A DNA stretch of 64,000 nucleotides from Mariniflexile sp044335535 (GCF_044335535.1 NZ_JBIQVZ010000001.1:620001-684000), one strand, 5' to 3'; counted from the stretch's first letter, positions 1-9,043 are shown. Program-made: numbers and translations. The notes: a model not told the origin generated them from the letters alone.

Positions 1-308
1 TTACTTCCCATTAACGGCAACACTTCTGTTGAAGGGCTTAAATTCACATGAAAATGTGCTTTATAAAATCCTGCAATGGCTTCTCTCAACTCAGGCAACC
101 CTTGGTAACTTTGATATTTATGCGCACTTGGATTAGAAAACCCTTCATTTAAAGCATCAATGACCTTTTGTGGCGGTTGCATATCGGGGCTACCTATACC
201 TAAATTGATAATAGGCTTACCACTTGCAATAAGCAAATTCACTTCTCTCAATTTTTTTGAGAAATAGTATTCTTCAACGGTGTTTAATCTGTTAGCTGCT
301 TCAATCAT
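1..308 (-). CDS. Class I/II PLP aminotransferase, partial (C-terminus outside window)
   Basis: The reverse strand from an ATG at 308 reads about 102 residues of a fold-type I aminotransferase and runs off the left edge. The N-terminal motifs NLGIGSPDMQPP and AHKYQSYQGLPELREAI match the substrate-arm and cofactor-entry region of aspartate/aromatic aminotransferases. The PLP lysine lies outside the window. Its ATG overlaps the pheA stop in an ATGA (4 bp), so the two genes are translationally coupled. In Bacteroidota an aminotransferase commonly follows pheA and precedes tyrA and a DAHP synthase/chorismate mutase gene, so transamination of a prephenate-derived keto acid is the likely role. That role is inferred from context; exact substrate unknown. 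Confidence 0.85.
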   Translation of the reverse strand, partial: MIEAANRLNTVEEYYFSKKLREVNLLIASGKPIINLGIGSPDMQPPQKVIDALNEGFSNPSAHKYQSYQGLPELREAIAGFYKAHFHVNLSPSTEVLPLMGS

Positions 309-1132
309 ATCTTGGCATTTTTATATTCACCCAAAACTTTAAATCCTTGTGCCATAATTTCTATAATAGATTTTGCCTTTTTAAATTCGTTATACGTTTC
401 AAAAGTAACATCAACAAAAAAGGCGTATTTCCATGGTGTTTCAACAATTGGCAACGATTGTATTTTCGTTAAATTCAATTTACAATCGCTCATCACATTT
501 AAAATAGCGGCTAAACTTCCTCTTTTATGGTCTGCTTCAAATTTAACCGACGCTTTATTAATTTGGTTTTCCGGCACTTCAGAATTTGTACGCTTTACAA
601 TTACAAAACGTGTTTCGTTATGTCTTATAGTTTGAATACTATGTGCTAAAATATCCAATTCAAAAATTTCGGCAGCCACAGCACTAGCAATAGCTCCAAC
701 ACCTTTTAGTTGCTTTTCTTGAATACGTTGGGCAACCTCGGCAGTGTCTTTATCTTCAATCAGTTTAATATGTGGGTGTAGTTTAAAAAACTCCATACAC
801 TGTAACAATGCCATTGGGTGCGAATACACTTCCTTAATTTCTTTGATATTCTGATTGGGCAACGCCATTAAATTGTGCTGAATATCTAAATAATGCTCAC
901 CTACAATATGCAACCCAAATTTGTTAATTAAAGCATAATTGGGAATGATAGACCCTGCAATGGAATTCTCTAAAGCCATAATAGCAGCGTCGCTTTCTTT
1001 AGTTATTAAAGAATCAACAACTTGATCGAATGTCAAACATTCTATAGCATCAACAGGCTTATCAAAAAATTGCTGCGACACAATATGATGAAAAGATCCT
1101 TTTACGCCCTGTATGGCCACTGTTTTTATCAT
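305..1132 (-). CDS. pheA: Prephenate dehydratase with C-terminal ACT domain
   Basis: Converts prephenate to phenylpyruvate in phenylalanine synthesis. The 275-residue product has the periplasmic-binding-like catalytic fold (GVKGSFHH near the N-terminus, ALENSIAGSI around residue 55, catalytic TRF motif in ETRFVIV) and then an ACT domain starting at GSLAAILNVM. There is no fused chorismate mutase. I place the start at the ATG at 1132; an upstream in-frame TTG at 1138 falls inside the U-run of a terminator. The ACT ligand motif normally written ESRP reads QSLP, so allosteric phenylalanine binding may differ. It is first in an operon with the aminotransferase and is preceded by a leader-peptide attenuator. 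Confidence 0.93.
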   Translation of the reverse strand: MIKTVAIQGVKGSFHHIVSQQFFDKPVDAIECLTFDQVVDSLITKESDAAIMALENSIAGSIIPNYALINKFGLHIVGEHYLDIQHNLMALPNQNIKEIKEVYSHPMALLQCMEFFKLHPHIKLIEDKDTAEVAQRIQEKQLKGVGAIASAVAAEIFELDILAHSIQTIRHNETRFVIVKRTNSEVPENQINKASVKFEADHKRGSLAAILNVMSDCKLNLTKIQSLPIVETPWKYAFFVDVTFETYNEFKKAKSIIEIMAQGFKVLGEYKNAKI

Positions 1133-1136
1133 ATAC

Positions 1137-1165
1137 AAAAAAAAGTCCCGATTTTCATCGAGACT
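1137..1165 (-). terminator. Intrinsic terminator/attenuator directly upstream of pheA
   Basis: On the minus strand a 9-bp stem (1157-1165 with 1144-1152, one C-A mismatch) with a four-base loop is followed by eight T residues ending five bases before the pheA ATG. Because it precedes rather than follows a gene, it must be conditional. The 5' arm contains GTCTCG, which can pair instead with CGAGAC at 1204-1209 inside the leader ORF, giving an antiterminator. Confidence 0.8.
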
Positions 1166-1190
1166 TAGTATTAAAATTTATGTTTATAAA

Positions 1191-1271
1191 TTATACATAC
1201 AACGTCTCGTTTTTTCCGCTAAAGAAAAAATAAAATCCGCTAAAATATGTATAACCTACTGTTGTCTTCAT
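1191..1271 (-). CDS. Phe/Tyr-rich leader peptide of the pheA operon
   Basis: A 26-codon ORF on the minus strand from ATG at 1271 to TAA at 1191. Its middle reads YTYFSGFYFFF, giving five Phe and four Tyr codons among 26, which is far beyond chance and matches the product of the downstream gene. The run of TTT/TTC codons can pair with an A-run seven bases downstream (UUUUUUC with GAAAAAA), and the CGAGAC antiterminator segment follows at once. Stalling on Phe (or Tyr) codons would open this helix and let CGAGAC pair with the terminator arm. This is the textbook layout of PheL-type attenuation, here in a Bacteroidota context; the function is inferred from sequence. Confidence 0.8.
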   Translation of the reverse strand: MKTTVGYTYFSGFYFFFSGKNETLYV

Positions 1272-1281
1272 AATTATGCGG

Positions 1282-1311
1282 CTAAAGTAATTAATATTTT
1301 AAGAAATCAAA
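1282..1311 (-). promoter_or_regulatory. Candidate Bacteroidota promoter for the pheA leader transcript
   Basis: On the minus strand TTTG (1308-1311) is followed after 18 bases by TACTTTAG (1282-1289), one mismatch from the Bacteroidota -7 consensus TAnnTTTG. The predicted start lies just upstream of the leader ATG at 1271. The same 18-base spacing is seen at the cysH-operon promoter. Confidence 0.45.
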
Positions 1312-1416
1312 ACAGCTTAAAACCTTTTTTTCATATTTATTAAAAGTTTTAAATATTTTACAGCAAAACTCACATTACATTATATAATCATTATTTTTGA
1401 ATAAATAATTTTAAAT

Positions 1417-2313
1417 ATGTCAATACAGGTAGAAGGCATTTCAAAACTTTACGGAAACCAAAAAGCACTAAACAACATCTCTTTTAAAGTTGAAAAACCT
1501 GAAATTGTTGGTTTTCTGGGACCAAATGGCGCCGGAAAATCTACGATGATGAAAATTTTAACCACTTACTTAGATGCCAACGAAGGTTTCGCTACCGTAA
1601 ATGGCTTTGATGTAAAAGCTAATAAACAGCTAGTTCAACAAAGTGTTGGTTATTTGCCCGAGCATAATCCATTGTACTTGGACATGTATATTAAAGAATA
1701 CTTGGCTTTTAATGCTAGCATCTATAAGATTAGCAAAGCACGTATAGATGAAGTTGTAGAACTTACTGGGCTAACCCCCGAAGCTCACAAAAAAATCGGA
1801 CAACTATCAAAAGGGTATCGCCAGCGTGTGGGCTTAGCCAATGCCCTATTGCATAACCCCGATGTTTTAATTTTAGATGAACCAACCACAGGTTTAGACC
1901 CCAACCAATTGGTAGAAATTAGAAACCTTATAAAATCTATTGGCAAAACCAAAACCGTATTTCTTTCCACGCATATTATGCAAGAAGTAGAAGCGATGTG
2001 TGACCGTGTTATAATTATTAATAAAGGTGAAATTGTAGCCGACAAAAAACTAAAAGACTTACACGAAAACCAACAACAAATCGTTGTGGTCGAGTTTGAT
2101 TACCGTGTCGAAGATACTTTTTTATTAAAACTACCAAAAGTTAAAACGGTGGTCAATACGCACGATTTTGTTTATGAAATCACTTTTTCTACATCTCAAG
2201 ACATGCGTTCGCATGTATTTGACTTTGCACACGACAATAAATTAAAGATTTTACAACTCAACCAAAAAAATGCGAGTTTAGAAAGTTTGTTTAGAGAATT
2301 GACTTCAAAATAA
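1417..2313 (+). CDS. gldA: Gliding motility-associated ABC transporter ATP-binding protein GldA
   Basis: A 298-residue ABC ATPase: Walker A GPNGAGKS at residues 35-42, signature LSKGYRQR at 130-137, Walker B LILDEP at 151-156 and H-loop His186. A roughly 80-residue C-terminal domain follows and ends in ESLFRELTSK, as in GldA. In Flavobacterium GldA works with the membrane proteins GldF and GldG in gliding; neither is adjacent here. It is transcribed divergently from pheA and separated from it by the attenuator region. Membership in the wider multidrug/efflux ABC ATPase group is certain; GldA assignment rests on overall similarity. Confidence 0.85.
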   Translation: MSIQVEGISKLYGNQKALNNISFKVEKPEIVGFLGPNGAGKSTMMKILTTYLDANEGFATVNGFDVKANKQLVQQSVGYLPEHNPLYLDMYIKEYLAFNASIYKISKARIDEVVELTGLTPEAHKKIGQLSKGYRQRVGLANALLHNPDVLILDEPTTGLDPNQLVEIRNLIKSIGKTKTVFLSTHIMQEVEAMCDRVIIINKGEIVADKKLKDLHENQQQIVVVEFDYRVEDTFLLKLPKVKTVVNTHDFVYEITFSTSQDMRSHVFDFAHDNKLKILQLNQKNASLESLFRELTSK

Positions 2314-2494
2314 ACCAGCAAATATTTAGAGATTGTTTAAATTTTCGTATTAAAAAGGAAGTATGACCAATATCATCTTTACTAAAAAATGTAGGTATTA
2401 ATTTTGTAGCATCACTATTTCAACAATAAAAATAAGTATGTTGTTGGCTTAAAACAAAGCAAACAATTATCTTTATAAAACTACAAAACACCAG

Positions 2495-4582
2495 ATGAGT
2501 AAAGGAATTTATGTAACTACCATTGAACCAAACAGCGGAAAATCGGTTGTTGTTTTAGGTTTAATGCGTATGCTTTTAGGAAAAACAGCCAAAGTTGGAT
2601 ATTTCAGACCTATTATTGAAGATTTAGACGATGGCGAAATGGACAACCATATCAGTACCGTACTTTCACATTTTGAGATTGATATCAATTATAAAAAAAC
2701 CTTTGCCTTTACCCGAAATGAAGTGCTTGACCTATATAACCAAGGTAAATCTGGAGAGGTTATTGATGAAATCATTAAAAAATTCAAACACCTTGAGCAA
2801 CTTTTCGATTTTGTTTTAGTTGAAGGCACCGATTTTTCGCATGAAAACTCCAGTATAGAATTAGATTTAAATATTCTAATTTCAAAAAACTTGGGGCTTC
2901 CGGTTATTATAGTCATGCAAGGCGACAAAAAAGACTTTAAAGAAATTGTCGATAGCGTTCAATTGGCACATGACACCTTTAGAAATGAGGTTGACGTACT
3001 TTCCATAATGGCCAACAAGGTAAACCCAGAAGACATTTCAAACTTAAAAAATTTACTGCTCAAGCGTATAAACAATACCGATATCACGGTCATTCCAAAA
3101 ATCCACAGTTTATTGAGTCCCACTGTAAAAGAGGTTATGAAATTGCTTGATGGTAAAGTGCTTTTTGGTAAGGACATGCTAAACAACCTTATAGACAGCT
3201 CTAGTGTGGGTGCGATGCAATTGCGCAACTATCTTATCCATTTAAAAGAAAACGCTTTGGTTATTACCCCAGGCGATAGAGCCGACATCATTTTAGGAGC
3301 GTTACAAGCCAATATATCTAAAAATTATCCTAAAATTTCAGCAATTATTTTAACTGGCGGTCTTATTCCCGAAGCACCTATTTTAAAACTTATTGAAGGT
3401 CTTTCCAGTGTTGTACCCATTATTAGTGTAAAAGACGGCACGTATTTAGTTACCAACAAAATTGGAAATATTAAATCTAAAATATATGCCGAAAACACCG
3501 AAAAAATAACCACATCCATCTCAACTTTTGAAAAACATGTGAATACTGATAAACTAGCCGATAGATTAATAACCTTTGAATCGGGTGTATTCACACCGAG
3601 AATGTTCCAATACAATTTATTACAACGTGCTTTAAAAAACAAAAAACATATTGTATTGCCTGAAGGTTACGATGAACGCGTTTTAGAAGCCGCTGCCCGA
3701 TTAATAAATGCACAAGTCGTAGAATTAACACTTATTGGTGATAAAGAATTAATTAAAGAACGTATTGAAAAGCTCGATATTTCTTTAGACTTAAATACCG
3801 TAAATATAGTATCGCCCACAAAATCGTCATATTTTGAGGATTACGTAAACACCTTTTACGAACTTAGAAAACATAAAAACGTCAACTTAGAAATGGCAAG
3901 AGATGCCATGTCTGATGTATCGTATTTTGGAACCATGATGATTTACAAAGGGCATGCCGACGGTATGGTTTCTGGTGCTGTACACACGACACAACACACC
4001 TTACGCCCTGCTTTACAGTTTATTAAAACAAAACCGGGCGTGAATATTGTATCGTCGATTTTCTTTATGTGTTTAGAAGATAGAATTTCGGTTTTTGGTG
4101 ATTGTGCCATTAACCCAAACCCCAATGCCCAAGAATTGGCAGAAATCGCCATTTCATCGGCGCAAACTGCTAAAGATTTTGGAATTGAACCTAAAGTAGC
4201 TATGTTATCGTACTCATCGGGTGCGTCGGGAAAAGGTGCCGATGTTGAAAAAGTTAGGGAAGCAACCGAAATAGTTAAATTGGAAGCACCAACTTTAAAA
4301 ATAGAAGGCCCCATTCAATATGATGCTGCGGTTGATATGCGCATAGGAAAAAGTAAAATGCCCGATTCTGAAGTTGCAGGTAGTGCCAGCGTGCTTATTT
4401 TTCCAGATCTAAACACAGGAAACAACACTTACAAAGCAGTACAACGTGAAACGGGTGCACTAGCCATTGGTCCAGTTTTACAAGGATTGAACAAACCTGT
4501 TAACGACCTAAGTAGAGGTTGCACCGTAGACGATATTTACAGCACCGTTATAATAACTGCTATACAAGCTCAAGAAAATTAA
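2495..4582 (+). CDS. pta: Phosphate acetyltransferase
   Basis: Interconverts acetyl-CoA and acetyl phosphate. The 695-residue protein is the long, three-domain form: an N-terminal P-loop-like dethiobiotin-synthase-type domain (TTIEPNSGKSVVVLGL), a central DRTGG-type regulatory domain (residues about 215-330), and the catalytic PTA domain from about residue 375 (FQYNLLQRALKNKKHIVLPEG, ending with DIYSTVIITAIQAQ). It is followed two bases after its stop by ackA, so the pair forms the acetate overflow/substrate-level ATP pathway in one transcript. Confidence 0.95.
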   Translation: MSKGIYVTTIEPNSGKSVVVLGLMRMLLGKTAKVGYFRPIIEDLDDGEMDNHISTVLSHFEIDINYKKTFAFTRNEVLDLYNQGKSGEVIDEIIKKFKHLEQLFDFVLVEGTDFSHENSSIELDLNILISKNLGLPVIIVMQGDKKDFKEIVDSVQLAHDTFRNEVDVLSIMANKVNPEDISNLKNLLLKRINNTDITVIPKIHSLLSPTVKEVMKLLDGKVLFGKDMLNNLIDSSSVGAMQLRNYLIHLKENALVITPGDRADIILGALQANISKNYPKISAIILTGGLIPEAPILKLIEGLSSVVPIISVKDGTYLVTNKIGNIKSKIYAENTEKITTSISTFEKHVNTDKLADRLITFESGVFTPRMFQYNLLQRALKNKKHIVLPEGYDERVLEAAARLINAQVVELTLIGDKELIKERIEKLDISLDLNTVNIVSPTKSSYFEDYVNTFYELRKHKNVNLEMARDAMSDVSYFGTMMIYKGHADGMVSGAVHTTQHTLRPALQFIKTKPGVNIVSSIFFMCLEDRISVFGDCAINPNPNAQELAEIAISSAQTAKDFGIEPKVAMLSYSSGASGKGADVEKVREATEIVKLEAPTLKIEGPIQYDAAVDMRIGKSKMPDSEVAGSASVLIFPDLNTGNNTYKAVQRETGALAIGPVLQGLNKPVNDLSRGCTVDDIYSTVIITAIQAQEN

Positions 4583-4584
4583 AC

Positions 4585-5772
4585 ATGCAAGTATTAATAT
4601 TAAATTCTGGGAGTTCTTCCCTAAAGTTTCAATTATTCTCAATGCCAGATGAAACCATTTTATGCTCTGGAATTGTGGAGCGTATTGGTTTTAACGATGC
4701 TATTTTTAAATTTAAAACTGGTAAAGATGCCATTGAATTGGAATCGAAAATCTTAAACCATAAAATGGGGTTGAAGTTAGTAGCGCAGCATCTTTTAGAT
4801 AAAAATGTAGGTGTTATAAAATCGCCCGAAGATATTACCATAGTTGGCCACAGAGTAGTACATGGTGGTATTTATTTCAGTAACACTACCGAAATCACAG
4901 AGGAAGTTAAAGAGAAAATAAAAGCCTTATCATCTTTAGCACCTTTACATAATCCTGCTAATTTAGAAGGCATCGTCGTAGCCGAAGATATTTTTCCAAA
5001 AGCAAAACAGGTAGCTGTTTTCGATACCGCTTTTCACCAAAGCATTCCAGAACATGCCTATAAATATGCCATCCCTAATCAGTTTTTAACAGAACATAAT
5101 ATCCGATTGTATGGTTTTCATGGAACAAGCCATAAATATGTTTCAGAAAAATCCATGGCGTTTTTAGGCAAAAAAGAGTCTAAAATCATCACCATTCATT
5201 TAGGAAATGGTTGCAGTATGACGGCTGTAAAAAATGGAAAAAGCATTGATCATTCTTTAGGTTTTTCGCCTCTTAGCGGCTTAATTATGGGTACACGATC
5301 TGGAGACATTGACCCTTCCATAATTTTTTATTTAAAAGACAAACTAAAATATCATTTAAAGGATATAAACACCTTATTGAATAAAAAAAGTGGTATGTTA
5401 GGACTTACTGGATATAGCGATTTAAGAGATATAGAAATTATGGCAGCGAAAGGTAATAAAGATTGCATATTGGCTTTACATATGAACGCCTATCGAATAA
5501 AAAAATATATAGGGAGTTATGCTGCAGTACTAAACGGACTTGATGCTATTGTGTTTACGGGCGGTATTGGTGAAAACTCAAAATTTATGCGCCAGTTAAT
5601 TTGTGAAGATTTAGAGTTTTTAGGAATTAATTTGGATGCTGAAAAAAATAATTCTGATTTAAGAACCATTCGAGCTATAAACAAAGAAGATTCTCATGCG
5701 AAAATATTGGTAGTTCCAACTAATGAAGAATTGGAAATAGCTAAGCAGTCGGTGGATTTAATTAAAAATTAA
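4585..5772 (+). CDS. ackA: Acetate kinase
   Basis: Makes ATP and acetate from acetyl phosphate. The 395-residue product begins MQVLILNSGSSSLKF, the phosphate-binding start of the ASKHA fold, and contains the family signatures GFHGTSHKYV, HLGNGCS, MGTRSGDIDPS and FTGGIGENS. I chose the ATG at 4585, two bases after the pta stop; a longer in-frame extension starting inside pta reads unrelated basic sequence. Its last 15 bases overlap the convergent gene at 5758-6504. Confidence 0.96.
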   Translation: MQVLILNSGSSSLKFQLFSMPDETILCSGIVERIGFNDAIFKFKTGKDAIELESKILNHKMGLKLVAQHLLDKNVGVIKSPEDITIVGHRVVHGGIYFSNTTEITEEVKEKIKALSSLAPLHNPANLEGIVVAEDIFPKAKQVAVFDTAFHQSIPEHAYKYAIPNQFLTEHNIRLYGFHGTSHKYVSEKSMAFLGKKESKIITIHLGNGCSMTAVKNGKSIDHSLGFSPLSGLIMGTRSGDIDPSIIFYLKDKLKYHLKDINTLLNKKSGMLGLTGYSDLRDIEIMAAKGNKDCILALHMNAYRIKKYIGSYAAVLNGLDAIVFTGGIGENSKFMRQLICEDLEFLGINLDAEKNNSDLRTIRAINKEDSHAKILVVPTNEELEIAKQSVDLIKN

Positions 5773-6504
5773 GCGTCCTTTATATAATTCTTGAACCTCA
5801 ACAATTGGTGGATGCGTTACCGAAATAACGTTACCTGTACCAGATATTTTTCCTGCTAAAGATTGTTGCGGGTTTACAATCATATCGTTAGAACTTCGGT
5901 TCCAAAGTGTGACGTTTTGAGCCACTAAATTAGCCCCTTCAAAACGTGATGTGCCTGCTGCAAATGTAATATCAAGGTTATCGGTTTTCCCTGAAATATA
6001 ACAATTGGACAAGTTATTAAATACCAATCTGAACGTCACATTATCAATTTGCAACTTAAAATTGCCACTGGTAAAAGTATCAGGAGCATTATAATCTTCC
6101 GCCAAAATAGTTAAAGTAGGGTATGTCAAAATCCCTTCGGAACGCACGTCATATTGTGTAGAACTTCTAATTTCGGTGATGTTTGGAGATGTTACATACA
6201 CTTTTGTAATACCATAATCTCGCACATAATTACAACTATTATTATCTGTTAGAATGAGTTTTCCATCGGTAACCACCGCTTCAACATCATTCAATAAGTT
6301 TTTACCGGTTTCAATAATTACCTTTTGCTCCGCACCTTCTTTTATGATCAATTCAATAGCTCTATTGACTAATATTTTATCGAAATTAGAAACTGAAACT
6401 TCTTGTCGAATAATAGTTCCTGTAGTTTGAAAACAGTCGCCCGCTTGTTCGCTGTTGCAAGCAATCATCAAAACAGAAATCACTATGTATGTTATTTTTT
6501 TCAT
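5758..6504 (-). CDS. GIN-domain (DUF2807) lipoprotein
   Basis: A 248-residue exported protein. The first 16 residues form a lipoprotein signal with lipobox LMIAC (Cys16). The rest is a beta-helical putative auto-transporter adhesin head domain of the GIN/DUF2807 type, beginning at EVSVSNFDKILVNRAIEL with the usual alternating hydrophobic strands and ending near VEVQELYKG. Such proteins are common on Bacteroidota surfaces and have no defined biochemical role. It lies convergently over the ackA end and five bases below the PagL-like gene, with which it is probably co-transcribed. Confidence 0.8.
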   Translation of the reverse strand: MKKITYIVISVLMIACNSEQAGDCFQTTGTIIRQEVSVSNFDKILVNRAIELIIKEGAEQKVIIETGKNLLNDVEAVVTDGKLILTDNNSCNYVRDYGITKVYVTSPNITEIRSSTQYDVRSEGILTYPTLTILAEDYNAPDTFTSGNFKLQIDNVTFRLVFNNLSNCYISGKTDNLDITFAAGTSRFEGANLVAQNVTLWNRSSNDMIVNPQQSLAGKISGTGNVISVTHPPIVEVQELYKGRLIFN

Positions 6505-6509
6505 CTAAA

Positions 6510-7610
6510 TTATAATCTCACACCTATTCCTAATTCAACAGCCTCCGCTTTTGCTCCATGCGATTTTAAAGTTAGCGCACCAAACCACTTTTCGTTAAGA
6601 TAACGCTTTAAACCGATTCTGAAATAGGTTCTCCCTTCAAAATCGAATGGATAATACACATAATACCCTAATTGTGTAACCAATGACGTTTTGTTAACAA
6701 ACAGTTCGTGACCAGCAAAAACACCAACACGCTTATGGTCTTCATTTCCTGTTATGAGCTCTTCTGGATAAGACACCGACCTATAATGAATATATTCTTT
6801 TAAAAAGTTTGAAAAAAACACATCGGTTCCTAATTGCAACGCACTTTTAATATTAATACGTTTATCGGCATAAGCTGAAACGATATAAAACGGAAATTGA
6901 CCACTACCAACAACATCGCTTTCGTTAACACCACCTCTAAAAACAACATTATACTTTATGTGTTGGGTAAATTTTTCCTTTTCACCATCTGCTATGGTTG
7001 TAATATATTCAGGTGCTTCGTCATCTAAATTATAGGTCACACCCAAATTAAAAGCAATGGTATTAACGCTCGCATTTGGTGCTTTCACATTTGCGTTTGA
7101 ATAATGAATTAGCGAAAATCCCGCTTGTAATCCAAAGTCACCAATGATTCGTTCCTTTTTGTAATTAAGCATCATCATGGTACTACTCAATAAATGAGTG
7201 CCAAACGCAATGTTTCTATAATTTTCTTCTTTATTATATGGATTTGGAGTGTACCCAATACCTTGTCCGATTCTGAACATTAAATTCCGATTTAAAAAAT
7301 AGAAATTATAATGTGCATAAAGGGATGCATTACTACCTAAAACCTCATTTTTCAGGTTTTGGTAAATGTAAGTCACACCATAATCGGGATAATTATAACG
7401 TTGTTCCCAAGCATTAAATCCATAAGTTTTTTTATTCCAACTTAATATATAACCTTCGGGATGCCCATTAATTAAATGCAGAATATCGTTGTTATGTAAT
7501 GCTATATTACCTCTAAAATAGTTAACATCTAAGTAAGATGTATGTTGTTTTTCTTGTGAAAAAACAAAAAGCGTTACTATTAAAAAAGTGTAGGTTAAAA
7601 AGTGCTTCAT
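6510..7610 (-). CDS. PagL-like acyloxyacyl hydrolase / lipid A deacylase family outer-membrane protein
   Basis: A 366-residue beta-barrel-type protein with an 18-residue signal peptide (cleavage before QEKQH). The motif HYSNAN at residues 169-174 matches the catalytic His-x-Ser-Asn of PagL lipid A 3-O-deacylases, and the preceding strand pattern (FRIGQGIGYTPNPY, FGTHLLSSTMM) fits the family. PagL itself is about 170-190 residues. Here about 170 further residues of amphipathic strands follow, ending in the aromatic-strand region ELGIGVRL, so the barrel is larger or doubled. Hydrolase activity is predicted from the motif; substrate in this organism is not known. Confidence 0.72.
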   Translation of the reverse strand: MKHFLTYTFLIVTLFVFSQEKQHTSYLDVNYFRGNIALHNNDILHLINGHPEGYILSWNKKTYGFNAWEQRYNYPDYGVTYIYQNLKNEVLGSNASLYAHYNFYFLNRNLMFRIGQGIGYTPNPYNKEENYRNIAFGTHLLSSTMMMLNYKKERIIGDFGLQAGFSLIHYSNANVKAPNASVNTIAFNLGVTYNLDDEAPEYITTIADGEKEKFTQHIKYNVVFRGGVNESDVVGSGQFPFYIVSAYADKRINIKSALQLGTDVFFSNFLKEYIHYRSVSYPEELITGNEDHKRVGVFAGHELFVNKTSLVTQLGYYVYYPFDFEGRTYFRIGLKRYLNEKWFGALTLKSHGAKAEAVELGIGVRL

Positions 7611-7646
7611 TAAAAGATTTGCAGTTACGAAAAAGTAACAGATTAA

Positions 7647-8603
7647 TTAAAACAATTCCGATGCAATCGCTTTTATATTATCGCTCTTACCCATAGAGTA
7701 ATAATGTAAAAACGGCACACCTGCTGCTTTCAATTCTTTAGATTGCTGAATGGCAAATTCAATACCTACTTGCCTTACAGCAATATTATCTTTACAAGCC
7801 TCAACCGCTTCAATAAGTTCTTCGGGTAAGTCTATTTTAAAAACCTGCGGTAAAATTTGTAAGTGACGTTTAATGGCAAGTGGTTTAATGCCTGGAATAA
7901 TAGGCACCGTAATACCAATTTCCCTAGCTTTTTCTACAAAGTCAAAATACTTTTTATTATCAAAAAACATTTGTGTTACAACATAATCGGCACCAGCATC
8001 TACCTTTTCTTTTAAACGCTTTAAATCGGAGTTAAATGAAGGTGCTTCCATGTGCTTTTCTGGGTAACCAGCCACACCAATACAAAAATCGTAATTGTGT
8101 TCAACCTCTATCTCGTCGTGTAAATATTTACCATTATTTAAGTTTGTAATTTGCTGTACCAATTCGCTTGCAAAAGCATTTCCGCCTTTGGTAGGAACAA
8201 AATAAGGTTCATCTTTTCTTGAATCACCACGCAATGCCACCACATTATCAATGCCTAAATAGTGACAATCTACCAAAACATATTCGGTTTCCTCTTTAGT
8301 AAAACCACCACATAACAAATGCGGAATAGCATCTACCTTATATTTATGCATAATGGAAGCACAAATACCAACGGTTCCCGGACGTAAACGCGTAATACGT
8401 TTATCCAAAAGTCCGTTGCCCTTATCAACATACACATATTCTTCTCTAGAGGTCGTTACATCAATAAACGGCGGATTAAACTCCATTAACGGATCTATAT
8501 TGTTATACAAATCCTGAATATTTTTGCCTTTTTGAGGTGGTACCACTTCAAAAGAGAATAATGTTTTTCCGTTAGCTTTTTTTATGTGATCTGTTACTTT
8601 CAT
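7647..8603 (-). CDS. metF: 5,10-methylenetetrahydrofolate reductase
   Basis: Reduces methylene-THF to methyl-THF, the methyl donor for MetH. The product (318 residues from ATG 8603; another ATG lies two codons upstream) is an FAD TIM barrel starting with the KVTDHI segment, with FSFEVVPPQKG near the N-terminus, ALRGDSRKDEP for folate/FAD contacts, and DAGADYVVTQMFFD followed by IIPGIKPL. It is on the same strand as and downstream of the methionine synthase genes, consistent with a methionine-synthesis unit. A small hairpin element begins directly upstream of the start. Confidence 0.95.
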   Translation of the reverse strand: MKVTDHIKKANGKTLFSFEVVPPQKGKNIQDLYNNIDPLMEFNPPFIDVTTSREEYVYVDKGNGLLDKRITRLRPGTVGICASIMHKYKVDAIPHLLCGGFTKEETEYVLVDCHYLGIDNVVALRGDSRKDEPYFVPTKGGNAFASELVQQITNLNNGKYLHDEIEVEHNYDFCIGVAGYPEKHMEAPSFNSDLKRLKEKVDAGADYVVTQMFFDNKKYFDFVEKAREIGITVPIIPGIKPLAIKRHLQILPQVFKIDLPEELIEAVEACKDNIAVRQVGIEFAIQQSKELKAAGVPFLHYYSMGKSDNIKAIASELF

Positions 8604-8609
8604 TCCCAT

Positions 8610-8627
8610 TTCCTGCGAAGGCAGGAA
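8610..8627. repeat. Junction hairpin family A, copy 1
   Basis: TTCCTGC and GCAGGAA flank a GAAG loop, immediately 5' of metF. Other copies: 12141, 35323, 46563, 46695, 46830 and 56146; arms differ between copies but stay complementary. Confidence 0.7.
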
Positions 8628-8699
8628 TCTTATTTAATATTAATTCTTATTTTTATTCGCCAAAAATACACGAATAAATTTCTAAAACTTTTAATTATT

Positions 8700-8788
8700 T
8701 TGGGCGTTACCACAAGGGTCGCACTTTTCGTTGCAAGTCCTCGCTCCTGCGTTGCTTGCGGGCTTTCCACTGCAATCGCTAACGCAAA
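8700..8788. other. GC-rich noncoding block
   Basis: About 90 bases between metF and the next gene are much more GC-rich than the surroundings (GGGCGTTACCACAAGGGTCG and on). The frame it opens on the plus strand lacks any protein-like pattern. It resembles, from memory, a dispersed flavobacterial spacer sequence, but only one copy occurs here. Confidence 0.35.
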
Positions 8789-9028
8789 TTAAAGCAATAA
8801 CTTTTTAATGGCTTCATAGTCTTCTTGATATTCCCAATAAATCCATCTACCATCAACATAATCTGTTAAAATATATTTCTCACTAACCGATTTTATCCTG
8901 GAAATAGGCACTAATTTTTTTGCAAAATTTTCAGAAGAAATAGGTTCCATCATTTCTTTATTCTTGGCATTATAGCCATGGGAAATGATGTAGCTACCCA
9001 ATGTTAATTCTATAAATTTGTCTTTCAT
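8789..9028 (-). CDS. Small conserved-looking hypothetical protein
   Basis: A 79-residue ORF from ATG at 9028, beginning MKDKFIELTLGSYIIS and ending with a YWEYQEDYEAIKKLLL segment. I do not recognise the family. It is soluble, mixed alpha/beta, with no signal peptide or membrane segment. The longer frame to 9085 is rejected as start because it would translate the palindrome at 9044-9076. It sits between metF and metH on the same strand, but its role there is unknown. Confidence 0.55.
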   Translation of the reverse strand: MKDKFIELTLGSYIISHGYNAKNKEMMEPISSENFAKKLVPISRIKSVSEKYILTDYVDGRWIYWEYQEDYEAIKKLLL

Positions 9029-9043
9029 ATCGTTTTTTTTACC

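Noticed and set aside
8586..8792. 68-codon plus-strand frame over the metF upstream region
   Set aside because: Overlaps the metF start and hairpin A antisense and reads a GC-rich spacer; no protein-like pattern.
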